In this document: piece after piece, positions 8,343 through 18,200 of the stretch | How the letters are laid out: every line of letters starts with the position of its first letter | Numbering within the stretch: position 1 is the stretch's first letter | Notes under the pieces: model-generated | Told to the model about the DNA's origin: nothing | What the model saw: the letters and a program-made list of their open reading frames with translations, nothing else | Databases searched by the model: none | Assembly: GCA_050117315.1 (NCBI GenBank) | Contig: JASFMY010000011.1 | Location: 19,155 to 83,154, forward strand | Source of the DNA: JANQIV01 sp050117315 | GTDB taxonomy: Bacteria > Bacteroidota > Ignavibacteria > Ignavibacteriales > Melioribacteraceae | Direction: 5' to 3' | DNA length: 64,000 nt | Translations under genes and position numbers: made by a program

Positions 8343-9062
8343 ATGAAATCTATAATAATTATACCGACTTACAATGAACTTAATAATATCCAAAAATTAA
8401 TACCTCACTTACTTGAGCTGTATCCGGAATTTGATATTCTTGTCGTGGATGATAATTCACCCGACGGTACAGGTCAATTTGTTGAAGAATATTCACGAAA
8501 AGATTCCCGTGTTAATATCCTAAAAAGAGAAGGAAAGATGGGATTAGGCACTGCATACGTTGCAGGTTTTAGGTATATGATTGAAAAACAATATGATTGT
8601 GCCTTCCAGATGGACGCCGATTTTTCGCATGATCCCAAAGATATAAAAAAGTTACATAAAGCAGTTTTGAATGGAAGTGATTTATCCATTGGCAGCAGGT
8701 ATGTTCAAGGGGTTAATGTGATCAATTGGCCGATGCAAAGATTGTTGTTAAGTTACCATGCAAATAAATATTCAAGAATTGTTACTGGGTTAAAGATCAA
8801 TGACTGCACCGGCGGATTTAAATGCTTTAAAAGAAAAGTTTTGGAGTCAATTGATTTAAATAGCATTACATCCAACGGTTATTCATTCCAGATTGAGATG
8901 AACTTTAAAGCGTGGAAAAAAGGATTCAAGCTAACCGAAGTTCCTATAATTTTTATGGATAGAGTTGAGGGTACCTCCAAGATGTCGAAGAAAATTGTAT
9001 GGGAAGCAATATTTATGGTCTGGAAATTAAGGGTAAAAAGCATATTCGGATTATTAAGTTAA
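8343..9062 (+). CDS. Polyprenol-phosphate mannosyltransferase-like GT2 (DPM1 type)
   Basis: A 239-residue GT2 enzyme that likely makes a polyprenyl-phosphate-linked hexose from a nucleotide sugar. It opens with IIIPTYNELNNIQKLI, has VVDDNSPDGTG at about 35-45, and QMDADFSHDP (about 92-101) carrying the metal-binding DxD. SIGSRYV and the NDCTGGFKCF motif are typical of dolichol-phosphate mannosyltransferase homologues without the C-terminal membrane domain. It lies 9 bases after the phosphoglycosyltransferase and 7 bases before the next GT2. Confidence 0.88.
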   Translation: MKSIIIIPTYNELNNIQKLIPHLLELYPEFDILVVDDNSPDGTGQFVEEYSRKDSRVNILKREGKMGLGTAYVAGFRYMIEKQYDCAFQMDADFSHDPKDIKKLHKAVLNGSDLSIGSRYVQGVNVINWPMQRLLLSYHANKYSRIVTGLKINDCTGGFKCFKRKVLESIDLNSITSNGYSFQIEMNFKAWKKGFKLTEVPIIFMDRVEGTSKMSKKIVWEAIFMVWKLRVKSIFGLLS

Positions 9063-9069
9063 AACCGGC

Positions 9070-11058
9070 ATGATAGATTTATCAATAGTTATTGTAAATT
9101 ATAATGTGAAAGAATTCTTACAGAATTTAGTTGAATCTATTAATAAAGCTTCAAAAAACATCACAACAGAAATAATTGTAGTCGATAATAATTCTGATGA
9201 CGGCAGCACTGAAATTATTCAAGAAAAATATCCGTTTGTAAATCTCATTAAGAATAAAGAGAATGTCGGTTTTGGGAGAGCCAATAACATTGGTTTAAAG
9301 ATATCCCGCGGTAAATATATTCTAATGATTAATCCCGATACTATTGTTAGGGAAGATACATTTGATAAAATGATTGATTTCTTTGAAGCCAATAAAGATG
9401 TGGGGTTGGCCGGCTGTAAAGTACTCAATCCCGATGGAACGCTTCAACTTGCCTGCAGGCGCGGGTTTCCCGGTGTATGGACTTCCTTTACAAAAGTAAC
9501 CGGCTTGAGTACCCTTTTCCCCAAAAGCAATTTTTTTGCAAAATATAACCTTACCTATCTCGATGAAAATCAAAGCTACGAGGTGGATGCCATATCAGGC
9601 GCATTTATGTTTATGCGTTCGGAAGTTTACGAATCGGTTGACGGATTTGATCCGCAATTTTTTATGTATGGCGAAGACCTTGATTTATGTTATAGAGTGC
9701 AAAAGGCAGGTTATAAAGTTTATTATGTTCATTCAACAGAGATAATACACTACAAAGGCGAGAGCACAAAAAGAAGTAGCATTGATGAGACAAAAATTTT
9801 TTATGATGCAATGAATCTTTTTGTAAAGAAACATTTTTCAACTTACTATTTAGTTGAATTCATTTTAAGGTTTGCAATTGTAGTAAGAAAGTTAATTACA
9901 TTTTTGAATGTTTATAAAATCATAATAGGCTCAATACTATTAGACTTTACTTTATTTGTAGTAGCCGTTCTCATCGCAGAGAACATTTATCTAGTCTCTA
10001 ATTACCATGGTTTCCCAGAATCCGTAAAACCTATGATCTATTTATTTCCGGCTGTGATTCAAGTTATTATCTCAGGTTTAAGCGGTGCTTATAGTAAAAA
10101 TACAATTGCAAGTTTGAAATCAATCGGAGGCTTACTCTTTGGTTTCCTTTTTATAACTTCATTAACATTTTTCTTTAAACAATTTGCTTTCAGCAGGGCG
10201 GTAATATTAATTGCATATTTCCTAGCTTTGATTTTTTATTCTGCTTGGCGGATTATAATTAAATTTTTCTTCAAGGTAGGAATAGCAATTGGAAAGAGAA
10301 ATGAAAGAACATTAATAGTGGGAACAAGCAAAGCCTCAATAGATTTGGCTGATAAAATAAAAAACAGTATAGAGGAAATAAGTAATGTTGTGGGATTAAT
10401 TACAAAATCAAAAAAAGAAATTAACAAAAGTTACAACGGTTATAGAGTCATAGGAAGTTATGACATCATTGGAAAAGTAATAGATGAAGAAAAGATTGAT
10501 AAACTTATATTATCATCTACAGATTTGAGTTTTAATGAAATTTTTACAATTGTTGCCCAATGCCAGGGGAAAAATATAGAATTGAAAGTGGCGGGTAGTA
10601 ATCAAGAATTTTTAGTGAGCAAATCGGCTGTAACTATGCTTGATGATATTCCGCTGGTTGATATAAATTATAATATTTCTTCTGCATCTTACATGTTTTC
10701 TAAATTAATTTTGGATTACTTAATAGCAATTCCGTCAATTATTTTTATTTTCCCTTTCGTAATTTTATTTTATAAAATTACCGGGAAGTCATCGGATTTT
10801 ATTAACTTAATTATGCAATTACCGGAAGTTCTTTTAAGGAAGAAAAGTTTAGTAGGCCCTAAAACTGGAAATAAATCGCTAAACTTATATTTGGGAAAGC
10901 CGGGCTTAACAGGACTGTGGTATATTGAAAAATATGATAACCGTCATAAAGACCTTAGTAAGCTTGATATTTATTATGCTAAAAATTCCAATGTATGGCT
11001 TGACCTTGAAATCATTGGTGAAACACTCTCAAAAATGTTAATCAACAAGGAGAAATGA
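9070..11058 (+). CDS. GT2 glycosyltransferase fused to a degenerate sugar-transferase module
   Basis: A 662-residue two-part protein. Residues 1-250 are a GT2 domain like rhamnosyltransferases: VIVNYNVKEFL, VVDNNSDDGS, NVGFGRANNIG, MINPDT and GEDLDLCYRV. Residues about 275-405 hold several membrane helices. A Rossmann-like segment follows (TLIVGTSKAS, about 414), then a tail that mimics phosphoglycosyltransferases (KSLVGPKTG and KPGLTGLWYIEKYD). The KFRSM and DE-PQ catalytic parts present in the enzyme at 6930 are missing here, so the second half is probably inactive and may serve as a membrane or partner-binding module. The stop overlaps the accA start by 4 bases. Confidence 0.82.
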   Translation: MIDLSIVIVNYNVKEFLQNLVESINKASKNITTEIIVVDNNSDDGSTEIIQEKYPFVNLIKNKENVGFGRANNIGLKISRGKYILMINPDTIVREDTFDKMIDFFEANKDVGLAGCKVLNPDGTLQLACRRGFPGVWTSFTKVTGLSTLFPKSNFFAKYNLTYLDENQSYEVDAISGAFMFMRSEVYESVDGFDPQFFMYGEDLDLCYRVQKAGYKVYYVHSTEIIHYKGESTKRSSIDETKIFYDAMNLFVKKHFSTYYLVEFILRFAIVVRKLITFLNVYKIIIGSILLDFTLFVVAVLIAENIYLVSNYHGFPESVKPMIYLFPAVIQVIISGLSGAYSKNTIASLKSIGGLLFGFLFITSLTFFFKQFAFSRAVILIAYFLALIFYSAWRIIIKFFFKVGIAIGKRNERTLIVGTSKASIDLADKIKNSIEEISNVVGLITKSKKEINKSYNGYRVIGSYDIIGKVIDEEKIDKLILSSTDLSFNEIFTIVAQCQGKNIELKVAGSNQEFLVSKSAVTMLDDIPLVDINYNISSASYMFSKLILDYLIAIPSIIFIFPFVILFYKITGKSSDFINLIMQLPEVLLRKKSLVGPKTGNKSLNLYLGKPGLTGLWYIEKYDNRHKDLSKLDIYYAKNSNVWLDLEIIGETLSKMLINKEK

Positions 11059-12008
11059 TGAGTAGGAGCGTTCTGGAATTTGAAAAACCTATACTTGAGC
11101 TCGAAAAGAAAATTGAGGAAATGAGGAAATATGAAGACAACCTTGATATAAAAGAAGAAATAAGAAAATTGGAACAAAAAGTGATTCAACTTAAGCAAAG
11201 TGTTTATGATAATCTAACACGCTGGCAAAGGGTTCAACTTGCAAGACACCCAGAAAGACCATATACTTTAGATTACATTTACAGCATGACCGATGATTTT
11301 CTTGAATTGCACGGCGACAGGTTACTTAAAGACGACAAAGCTATTGTAGGCGGTTTTGCGAAATTGGAAAATCATAAAGTGATGATCATTGGCCAGCAGA
11401 AAGGGAGAGACACAAAATCCAACCTATATAGAAATTTCGGAATGGCTAATCCTGAAGGGTACAGGAAAGCCCTACGCTTAATGAAACTAGCAGAAAAATT
11501 TAATAAACCTATTATCACATTAATCGATACTCCGGGAGCCTACCCCGGTTTGGAAGCCGAACAGAGAGGGCAGGCGGAATCAATTGCGAGAAATCTTTTT
11601 GAAATGAGCAGACTCAGAGTTCCAATTATCATTGTTATTATAGGAGAGGGCGCAAGCGGTGGAGCTTTGGGTATAGGAGTCGGTGATAGAATCCTAATGC
11701 TGCAGAATACTTGGTATTCGGTCATAAGTCCCGAATCCTGTTCAAGCATTTTATGGAGAAGCTGGGATTATAAGGAACAAGCTGCCGAAGCCTTGAAACT
11801 TACTGCTGAAGATTTGCTCGAACAGAAAATTATAGATAGAATTGTTCCTGAACCTTTGGGCGGCGCTCATAAAAATCCGGATTATATGTCGCAAACATTA
11901 AAGTCAATTTTGATTGAAGAAATTGAAAATCTTATAAAAATAAAACCGGACAAACTAATACAACTAAGACTGGAAAAATTTGGAAGTATGGGAGTTTATG
12001 AAGAATAA
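11055..12008 (+). CDS. accA: Acetyl-CoA carboxylase carboxyltransferase subunit alpha
   Basis: Moves the carboxyl group from carboxybiotin to acetyl-CoA to form malonyl-CoA, the first committed step of fatty acid synthesis, as an alpha2-beta2 complex with AccD. The 317-residue length is normal. An N-terminal coiled coil (about 8-50) leads to the crotonase-like core with GFAKLENHKVMIIGQQKGRD, TLIDTPGAYPGLEAEQRGQ and GEGASGGALGIGVGDR. SPESCSSILWRSW is also typical. It is embedded at the end of a glycan run, overlapping the preceding gene (ATGA) and the following thioesterase (TAATG). No accD lies nearby. Confidence 0.95.
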   Translation: MMSRSVLEFEKPILELEKKIEEMRKYEDNLDIKEEIRKLEQKVIQLKQSVYDNLTRWQRVQLARHPERPYTLDYIYSMTDDFLELHGDRLLKDDKAIVGGFAKLENHKVMIIGQQKGRDTKSNLYRNFGMANPEGYRKALRLMKLAEKFNKPIITLIDTPGAYPGLEAEQRGQAESIARNLFEMSRLRVPIIIVIIGEGASGGALGIGVGDRILMLQNTWYSVISPESCSSILWRSWDYKEQAAEALKLTAEDLLEQKIIDRIVPEPLGGAHKNPDYMSQTLKSILIEEIENLIKIKPDKLIQLRLEKFGSMGVYEE

Positions 12009-12427
12009 TGATTAAACATACAACAGTTGTAAGAGTTAGATATGCTGATACTGATAAAATGCAGTTTGTTTATAACGGTAAATATTTAGAGTACTTTGAA
12101 GTTGGAAGAACTGAATTATTAAGACACTACGGCTTAGCCTACAACGAAATTGAAAAACAAGGTTATCAACTTCCTCTTACGGAAGCAAATATAAAATACA
12201 AAAAACCCGCTGTTTATGATGACCTTCTGGCGATAGATGCTGCGGTTAGTGAATTATATACACCCAAAGTTCATATTGATTATAGAATATTTAACAAAGA
12301 GTCGGGTGAGTTATTAGTAGAAGGATTTACAGATCATTTTTTTATTAAAACGGAAACTAAAAAAGCCTGTCGTCCTCCAAAAATTTATATTGAAACTTTA
12401 GAACCTTTTTTTAACCGAAAAAAATAA
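12008..12427 (+). CDS. Acyl-CoA thioesterase, YbgC/4HBT hotdog family
   Basis: A 139-residue single hotdog-fold protein that probably hydrolyses short or medium acyl-CoA thioesters. The motif RVRYADTDKMQFVYNGKYLEYFEVGRTELLR (residues 9-39) has the Asp and the conserved pattern of the 4-hydroxybenzoyl-CoA thioesterase family. It overlaps the accA stop by one base, suggesting translational coupling and a link to acyl-CoA balance. The true substrate is unknown. Confidence 0.87.
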   Translation: MIKHTTVVRVRYADTDKMQFVYNGKYLEYFEVGRTELLRHYGLAYNEIEKQGYQLPLTEANIKYKKPAVYDDLLAIDAAVSELYTPKVHIDYRIFNKESGELLVEGFTDHFFIKTETKKACRPPKIYIETLEPFFNRKK

Positions 12428-12453
12428 CTAAAGTTCTTAGGTGAAAATTGACA

Positions 12454-13131
12454 ATGTCTTATGTTAACAATTATTCAATTACATCTGTTATTGTTCATTA
12501 TAAAACATATGAGTTGACCCATAGAGCAATTTGGTCGCTTCATAGTTTGTATGATGGTTTGGAAATAATAGTTGTAGAAAATAATTCTAATGACGGTTCG
12601 AGAGAAAAACTCCAAAACCTGCAGAAACATGTTCCTAATTTAAAGCTTCTTCTATCAGAGAAAAATTTGCATCATGGTCCCGGACTAAATAAAGCTATTC
12701 ATTCATGTAACAGCGAATGGATATTAACCTTTGATTCAGACTGCATAGCGTTTAGAAAAGGTTTTATTGAAGAGATGATCAGTAAAATTGATAACAAAAC
12801 TTATGCGGTAGGCGAAATGATATATTTAGATGAAGATGGATTTATGTCTGAGGAGACAAAGAAAAATTATAAATACATTCATCCTTACTGTGCATTATTT
12901 AGAAAAGAAAAATATTTATCCTTGCCGCCTTTTAAGAAGCATGGTTCACCTTGTCTTGAAAACGAAATAGAAGCTGTCAAAAAGGGTTTTGAGTTAAAGC
13001 ACTTTCCCGCTTATGATTATGTTTATCACCAATGGAGAGGCACAGCCGGCAAACATGGTTACCAGCTTGGTATAAAAAGTAAACTGCAGTTCCTAAAGTG
13101 GAAAGCAAAAAAAATTATTAATAATAATTAA
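12454..13131 (+). CDS. Glycosyltransferase family 2
   Basis: A compact GT2 domain of about 225 residues with SVIVHYKTYELTHRA near the start, VVENNSNDGSREKL, and TFDSDCIAF as the DxD metal site. There are no membrane segments. ATG 12454 is chosen; an in-frame TTG two codons upstream is possible. It sits between the accA/thioesterase pair and the flippase, and so probably belongs to the same surface-glycan set. Donor and acceptor are unknown. Confidence 0.82.
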   Translation: MSYVNNYSITSVIVHYKTYELTHRAIWSLHSLYDGLEIIVVENNSNDGSREKLQNLQKHVPNLKLLLSEKNLHHGPGLNKAIHSCNSEWILTFDSDCIAFRKGFIEEMISKIDNKTYAVGEMIYLDEDGFMSEETKKNYKYIHPYCALFRKEKYLSLPPFKKHGSPCLENEIEAVKKGFELKHFPAYDYVYHQWRGTAGKHGYQLGIKSKLQFLKWKAKKIINNN

Positions 13132-13165
13132 TCATTTAATAGGCTTGCTGTTTAAAGTAATATAG

Positions 13166-14626
13166 ATGTTTGAAAAACTAAAACAATTATCAAAAGAAAC
13201 TGCTATTTATGGTACAAGTACCATAATCGGCAGGTTTTTAAATTTTTTACTTGTTCCGTTTTATACAAATGTGTTCTCTACTGATTTATTTGGAGTGTAC
13301 ACATACCTTTATGCCATCATAGCATTTATGAATATAGCATACATATATGGGATGGATGCAGCATTTATGAAGTATTTTTCTCTTGCAGAAAACAACATTC
13401 AGAAAAAACAAAATTTTTCCGTTCCTTTTATAACTGTTTTTTTTACAAGCATAATTTTTTCGTTATTCTTTGTACTTTTTTATAAAGACGTCGGCAGTGT
13501 AATAAATCTTCAAAAAGAATTTTCTTACTTGATAATTTATTTGGCAACTGTTTTAGCAATTGACACCTTATCTCTACTTCCGTTCGCTTTGCTAAGAATG
13601 CAGAATAGACCGATAAAATTTGCTGTTATAAAATTTATAAATATAGTTGTAAATCTTGCTTTGAATTTTATTTTAATTCTAAAATATGATTTCGGGATTG
13701 AAGCAATATTTATAAGTAATTTGGCGGCATCATCCTTAACATTCGTTCTGCTGCTTCCTGATATATTTTCGAACCTTACAATAAAATTTTCTCAAGAAAT
13801 ATTGATAAGAATGGTAAAATTCGGGTTGCCGTATATGCCGGGTTCTTTAGCAGCTATGATGGTGCAGATGATTAGTGTGCCTATACTCCGTGAATTAACT
13901 GATGACTCTACACTTGGAATTTTTAGAGCAAATTATAAGCTTGGTATTTTTATGATGCTTTTTGCATCAATGTTTCAATATGCATGGCAGCCGTTTTTTT
14001 TGAACAATGCAAAAGAAGAAAATGCAAAGGAGATTTTCTCAAAAGTGCTAACTTTGTTTGTTTTGACGGGAAGTTCATTTTGGGTAATCCTCTCGTTATT
14101 TATTGACGACATAGCAAGCTTTGAATTCTTAAATGGGGTATCTATTATCGGGAAGGATTTTCTGGGTGGCATTCATATTGTCCCGATAATTTTGTTCAGT
14201 CATTTACTTTACGGAATGTACATTAATTTCCAGGCTGGAATATACATTGAAGAGAAAACAAAATACTTCCCGTTAATTACGGGAATAGGTGCTATAACTA
14301 ATATATCCTTAAATTTTATTTTAATACCTATTTATGGAATATACGGTGCGGCATTAACTTCTTTAATTAGTTATTTTGTTATGGCGTTAGGTTTATTTAT
14401 TACTGCACAAAAGTTTTATCCTATTAAATATGAATACGGAAAAATTGCTAAGATATTAGTCACTTGTTTAACAATAGGCACCATATATTATGCTTTGCTT
14501 TTTAACGGAAGTCTGTTGATGATATACAAATTATTATTATTACTCGGTTTTGTTTCGTCGCTGTTTGTTTTTAATGTGATTAAAATAAGTGAAATAAAAA
14601 ATTTATTTGTTTTGCTAAAAAAATAA
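13166..14626 (+). CDS. Polysaccharide flippase, Wzx/MOP superfamily
   Basis: A 486-residue integral membrane protein with about 12-14 hydrophobic segments. It starts KETAIYGTSTIIGRFLNFLLVPFYTNVFS, the typical first helix of O-antigen/teichoic-acid flippases. Such proteins move undecaprenyl-linked repeat units across the inner membrane. It closes the glycan cluster; the next gene, dut, begins 24 bases later and is unrelated. No wzy-type polymerase is recognisable in the window, so it may lie upstream. Confidence 0.88.
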   Translation: MFEKLKQLSKETAIYGTSTIIGRFLNFLLVPFYTNVFSTDLFGVYTYLYAIIAFMNIAYIYGMDAAFMKYFSLAENNIQKKQNFSVPFITVFFTSIIFSLFFVLFYKDVGSVINLQKEFSYLIIYLATVLAIDTLSLLPFALLRMQNRPIKFAVIKFINIVVNLALNFILILKYDFGIEAIFISNLAASSLTFVLLLPDIFSNLTIKFSQEILIRMVKFGLPYMPGSLAAMMVQMISVPILRELTDDSTLGIFRANYKLGIFMMLFASMFQYAWQPFFLNNAKEENAKEIFSKVLTLFVLTGSSFWVILSLFIDDIASFEFLNGVSIIGKDFLGGIHIVPIILFSHLLYGMYINFQAGIYIEEKTKYFPLITGIGAITNISLNFILIPIYGIYGAALTSLISYFVMALGLFITAQKFYPIKYEYGKIAKILVTCLTIGTIYYALLFNGSLLMIYKLLLLLGFVSSLFVFNVIKISEIKNLFVLLKK

Positions 14627-14650
14627 TTATTCAACTATTACGGTTTAACA

Positions 14651-15106
14651 ATGGAAAAAATTGATTTAAAAATAAAAAGAATTTCTGAAGAGTTTACAGA
14701 TATCCCCTTACCGGCATACCAAACTGAAGGTAGTTCGGGCATGGATGTTAGAGCTGCTGTAAACGAAAAAATAATTTTAGAAAAAGGAAAAGTTAAATTA
14801 ATCCCTACAAATCTTGTTGTTGAAATTCCTTTTAGTTATGAGATTGAGGTTAGGCCAAGAAGCGGACTGGCTGCCAAACATGGAATCGGTGTTATGAATT
14901 CACCGGGAACAATTGACAGTGACTATAGGGGAGAAGTTAAAATTATACTTTTTAATTTCGGCGAAAAAGATTTCGAAATAAATCGCGGCGATAGAATTGC
15001 GCAGCTAATTTTGTCAAAAGTTTATAAAGCAAATTTAACGGAAGTAAATGAGTTATCGGATAGCAACCGTGGCGAAGGCGGTTTTGGGCATACGGGGAAA
15101 ACATGA
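14651..15106 (+). CDS. dut: dUTP diphosphatase
   Basis: Hydrolyses dUTP to dUMP, preventing uracil misincorporation and feeding dTMP synthesis. The 151-residue trimeric-type sequence shows the five motifs: GSSGMDVRAA, RPRSGLAAKHGI, the sugar-binding loop NSPGTIDSDYRGEV, GDRIAQLIL, and the mobile C-terminal RGEGGFGHTG. Motif 5 has His where Ser is usual. It lies just before dnaE, a plausible DNA-metabolism pairing, although a strong hairpin separates them. Confidence 0.95.
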   Translation: MEKIDLKIKRISEEFTDIPLPAYQTEGSSGMDVRAAVNEKIILEKGKVKLIPTNLVVEIPFSYEIEVRPRSGLAAKHGIGVMNSPGTIDSDYRGEVKIILFNFGEKDFEINRGDRIAQLILSKVYKANLTEVNELSDSNRGEGGFGHTGKT

Positions 15107-15118
15107 TTGGAAGACAGG

Positions 15119-15172
15119 GAGAAAGGAAGAATAGGAGAATTTATGCTCCCCCTCTCCTCTTCACCCTTTCTC
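15119..15172. repeat. Long imperfect inverted repeat between dut and dnaE
   Basis: Left arm 15119-15138 (starting GAGAAAGG) pairs with right arm 15153-15172 (ending CCTTTCTC) at 17 of 20 positions around a 14-base loop. One arm is purine-only apart from a T, the other pyrimidine-rich. No long T-tract follows, so a simple terminator is less likely than a dispersed palindromic element or an RNA hairpin in the dnaE leader. Confidence 0.6.
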
Positions 15173-15230
15173 TATTTTCAAAGAATCACAGTATTTATTA
15201 AAAATAAAAAAGGAAAGCAGGTTCAAAACC

Positions 15231-18200
15231 ATGGGAGATTTTGTTCATCTTCACAATCATTCGCATTATAGCTTACAGGATGCTGCTGCCTCTATTGACG
15301 GCTTGATCGATGCAACATGCAGGTGTAACCAGCATGCACTGGCACTAACGGATCATGGTGTTATGTTCGGGGCTTCAGAGTTTTCGAAGAAAGCAAAAAA
15401 AGCCGGAATAAAACCAATACTTGGTGTGGAAGCCTATATTGTAATGGAAGGAAGCCGGAAAGAAAAAGGTATAAACAAGGCAGAAGGACGGAAAAAAACT
15501 TACAACCATTTGGTTCTTCTTGCTAAAGATAAAAAAGGTTATAAAAATTTAATAAAGCTAACTACTATTGGTTTTACCGAAGGTTTTTATTATAAGCCGA
15601 GAATTGATTTAGATATGTTAAGAAAATATAATGAAGGAATTATCTGCACCTCGGCATGTTTGGCAGGACCTATTTGTACCCCTTTATTAAACGGAGATTA
15701 CGGCAAAGCAAAACAGAATGCCCTTATTCTGCAAGAAATTTTTGGCGAAGATTTTTACCTCGAATTACAAGATCATAATTTAGAACAGGACCAGATAATT
15801 TTAAAAGGAATACCAAAGTTATCCGAAGAACTTGGTATTAAAATGATTGCAACAAACGATATCCATTATATTGAAAAAGAACATTCAATAGCGCATAACA
15901 TTTTACTGCATCTAGGTGATAAAACAGGCCAGGTAGATTATAGAAACTTAAGGTATAAAACCGACCAAATTTATTTCAAGACTACAGAAGAGATGAAGCA
16001 GCTCTTTAAGAACTACAACGGAGCAATAGAAAATACATTAGAAATTGAAGAGAAAGTAAAGTTCCAGTTGGAATTCGAAGGATTTCATTATCCGAATTTC
16101 CCTATTCCAAAAAATTCAGATGCAAAAAATCTCGACGAATATTTTGAATTACTAGCGCGTGAAGGTTTACACAAAAAGTTTGATAAAATGACTTCTCAAA
16201 TTGAAGATCGATTTAATTATGAAATAGGTATAATCCAGCAAATGGGTTACTCCGGGTACTTTTTAATTACACAGGATTTTATAAATGCTGCAAAGCAAAG
16301 AGGCATTCCGGTGGGACCGGGGCGGGGAAGTGCTGCCGGTAGTTTGGTTGCATATTGCCTGGGAATTACAAACGTTGACCCACTTGAGTATGATTTACTC
16401 TTTGAAAGATTTTTAAATCCTGCGCGTAAATCGATGCCCGATATTGACGTTGACTTTGCTGACGACCAACGAGGCGAAGTTATTGAATACGTTAAAGAAA
16501 GATACGGCGAAGAGTCTGTCTGCCAGATTATTACATTTAACAGGCTTTCTTCAAAAGCCGTGTTAAGGGACGTTGCTAGAGTTTTAAAAATTCCTATTCC
16601 TACTGTAAATAACATTACTAAATGGATACCTTCAAAATTCGGAAGAGTTTTTACAATAGACCAGGCACTTAAAGAGGTACCCGAACTTAAATGGGTTAAA
16701 GATTCAGACGATCCGCAAATACAAGAGTTAATTAAGTATTCAAAAATACTTGAAGGCATGAACCGTAATGCTTCAAAGCATGCGGCCGGAGTTGTAATTA
16801 CACCGGGCAATGTCGATAATTTTGTTCCGCTTGCTAAAGCCGGCGGAGATGAAGGTGATATTGTTACCCAGTTTAATATGAAAGAACTGGACGATGCCGG
16901 GCTTCTTAAAATGGATTTTCTCGGTTTAAGAACGCTTACAATTATACGGGATACAATTGACCTTATCAAAGAGAATAGAGATGAAAATGTTGATATAGAA
17001 AGTATTCCTCTTGACGATAAAGAAACTTATAAACTTTTCTCGGAAGGTAGAACAACTGCAGTGTTCCAATTTGAATCCGGGCCCATGCGCGAGCACTTAA
17101 AAAATCTGCAACCGGCGAGCATCAATGATCTTGCTGCTATGAATGCTTTGTATAGGCCGGGTCCCATGGAATTTATTGATGATTTTATCGATAGAAAACA
17201 CGGCAGAAAAAAAATTGAATATCTACACCCGCTGCTTGAGGATATACTAAAGGATACTTACGGAATTATTGTTTTCCAGGAACAGGTAATAAAAATTGCA
17301 AATGTCATTGCCGGTATGAGTCTTGCAGAAGCCGATATTTTACGCAGGGCAATGGGTAAAAAAGATTTGGCTGCAATGGCGGAACAGAAGAAAAAATTCA
17401 TTTCCGGCGCAGTTGAAAACAGTATCAAAAAAGAAATTGCCGAAGAAATTTTTACAGTTATAGATAAGTTTGCAAATTACGGTTTTAACAAAAGCCATGC
17501 AGTGGCTTACAGTATTGTTGCATACCAGACCGCATATTTGAAGGCACATTACCTTGAAGAATTTTTAGCTGCGAACCTTACAAACGAATTCGGCAACACA
17601 GATAAAGTTACTTTGTTTTTAGAGGACTGCAGAAAACATAAAGTGAGTGTGCTTTCTCCCGATGTTAATAACCCGTCAACATTCTTTAAAGTAAACGGTA
17701 ACAAAATTGTCTTCGGAATGTCGGCAATTAAAAATGTTGGAGTAAACGCAGTTAAAGAATTAGAAAACAAAAGAGAAAGCCTGGGCAGGGATTTTACCAG
17801 TATTTATGATCTTTGTTCTAATGTTGATACGAGGGTTATAAACAAAAGAGTTCTTGAGGGACTTGTACTTGCAGGCGCATTTGATCATTTAAAAGGAAAC
17901 AGGGCTCAAAATTTTGCTGCAATAGAAAATGCTCTTCATTTCGGTAGCAAAGCGCAATCGGCTAAAGAGGAACATAGTAACAGCTTGTTTGGCGATTCGG
18001 ACGAATCTATTGAAATAATGGAACCCGAACTGCCTGAAGTTGAACTATGGTCTGAAAAGGTTTGCCTGGCTAAGGAAAGAGAAGTGCTGGGGTTTTATTT
18101 GTCTGATCATCCTTTAAGACATTTTGAAAGAGAGTATAAATCATTTGCAAATGTTCATCTGGGTGAACCGTCAACTTTCAAATTTGAAGAAACAATAACC

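Noticed and set aside
16247..16969. 240-codon minus-strand open frame
   Set aside because: It lies wholly inside dnaE, has Ser/Leu/Ile-rich low-complexity composition and no motif; it mirrors the dnaE codons.
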